From positions 1 through 64,000 of the forward strand of contig JACKMU010000002.1 of assembly GCA_024235215.1 (NCBI GenBank): a DNA stretch of 64,000 nt. Direction: 5' to 3'. A program made the position numbers and the translations under genes. Below, in pieces: positions 63,772 through 64,000 of the stretch (its first letter is position 1; each line of letters begins with the position of its first letter). The DNA is from Chromatiaceae bacterium (GTDB lineage Bacteria > Pseudomonadota > Gammaproteobacteria > Chromatiales > Chromatiaceae). Below the pieces are notes generated by a model. That model saw only the letters and a list, made by a program, of their open reading frames with translations. It was not told the origin of the DNA and searched no databases.

Positions 63772-64000
63772 ATGTCCGGAAATCCTGTAGCAAGTCCCGT
63801 CACAGCAAAGCAGTTCAAAAGCGAGATCAAACCGGTCTGGTGCCCTGGATGTGGTGATTTCTCAGTGCTCAGCGCGGTCACAAAGGCACTCGCCTATCTG
63901 GCGCTGCCACAGCAGAATGTCGCGCTGGTCTCCGGCATTGGCTGCTCCTCGCGCCTCCCTGCCTACGTTTCGGTCTACGGTTTCCACGGTGTGCACGGCA
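63772..64000 (+). CDS. korB: 2-oxoglutarate:ferredoxin oxidoreductase beta subunit, partial
   Basis: The 5' 76 codons are present; the gene runs off the right edge. WCPGCGDFSVLSAVTKAL is the conserved cysteine motif near the N-terminus of KorB, which binds thiamine diphosphate and an Fe-S cluster. Start is the ATG at 63772, directly after korA. Confidence 0.93.
   Translation, partial: MSGNPVASPVTAKQFKSEIKPVWCPGCGDFSVLSAVTKALAYLALPQQNVALVSGIGCSSRLPAYVSVYGFHGVHG

Overview
The window reads as chromosome of a sulfur-oxidising gammaproteobacterium of the Chromatiales / Sedimenticola / Thiodiazotropha type. The evidence is a periplasmic thiosulfate-oxidation (Sox) locus, gammaproteobacterial housekeeping genes in familiar order (fmdB-like, DUF502, aspS, nudB; bamC, dapA, gcvR, bcp), a Na+-type PomAB stator pair, and PEP-CTERM/VPLPA-CTERM surface proteins. 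The species is an inference; no rRNA is present.

Layout. 1-3310 is the end of an integrated element. It holds a degenerate receiver/HD-GYP protein and, divergently, a compact operon of FlhD-like, FlhC-like, excisionase-like and tyrosine-integrase genes that ends about 70 bp from the 3' end of tRNA-Lys. 3311-5079 holds four tRNAs (Lys, His, Arg, Pro) on the minus strand, interrupted by a VPLPA-CTERM protein gene. 5210-9501 is soxX-soxA-(soxK-soxL fusion)-soxB, closed by an intrinsic terminator. Upstream of it lies a TtrS/TtrR-like two-component system (9750-12511). 12.7-18 kb holds a universal stress protein, an OmpA-like lipoprotein and purL. 18.2-22.3 kb holds the PrsT-like TPR protein and a PEP-CTERM protein. 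22.5-29.7 kb is mostly housekeeping.

About 29.8-41.3 kb is an apparent insertion between phoH and a QEGLA-motif metallopeptidase gene. It carries formamidase, an FmdB-like protein and a five-gene Urt/Fmd-type ABC transporter. Diverging from these are a histidine kinase whose sensor is a whole NCS1-type permease and its LuxR-type response regulator. Both edges keep diverged direct copies of the phoH 3' end, and one edge has an IS91-like transposase relic and a scrap of the QEGLA gene.

41.5-64 kb is mainly core: a MoxR/VWA pair, nudB, aspS, a PilZ protein, pomAB, tsaB, a DinG-family helicase, a peptidoglycan cluster (lipoprotein, PBP1b-like, L,D-transpeptidase), and korA with the start of korB.

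How the genes work together. The Sox proteins oxidise thiosulfate in the periplasm, and the TtrSR-like pair is a candidate sensor of a sulfur oxyanion. The permease-kinase, its regulator, the transporter and formamidase look like a self-contained system that senses, imports and hydrolyses short amides. The FlhDC-like pair directly upstream of excisionase and integrase suggests an activator-controlled excision module, reminiscent of SetCD/AcaCD control of mobile elements.
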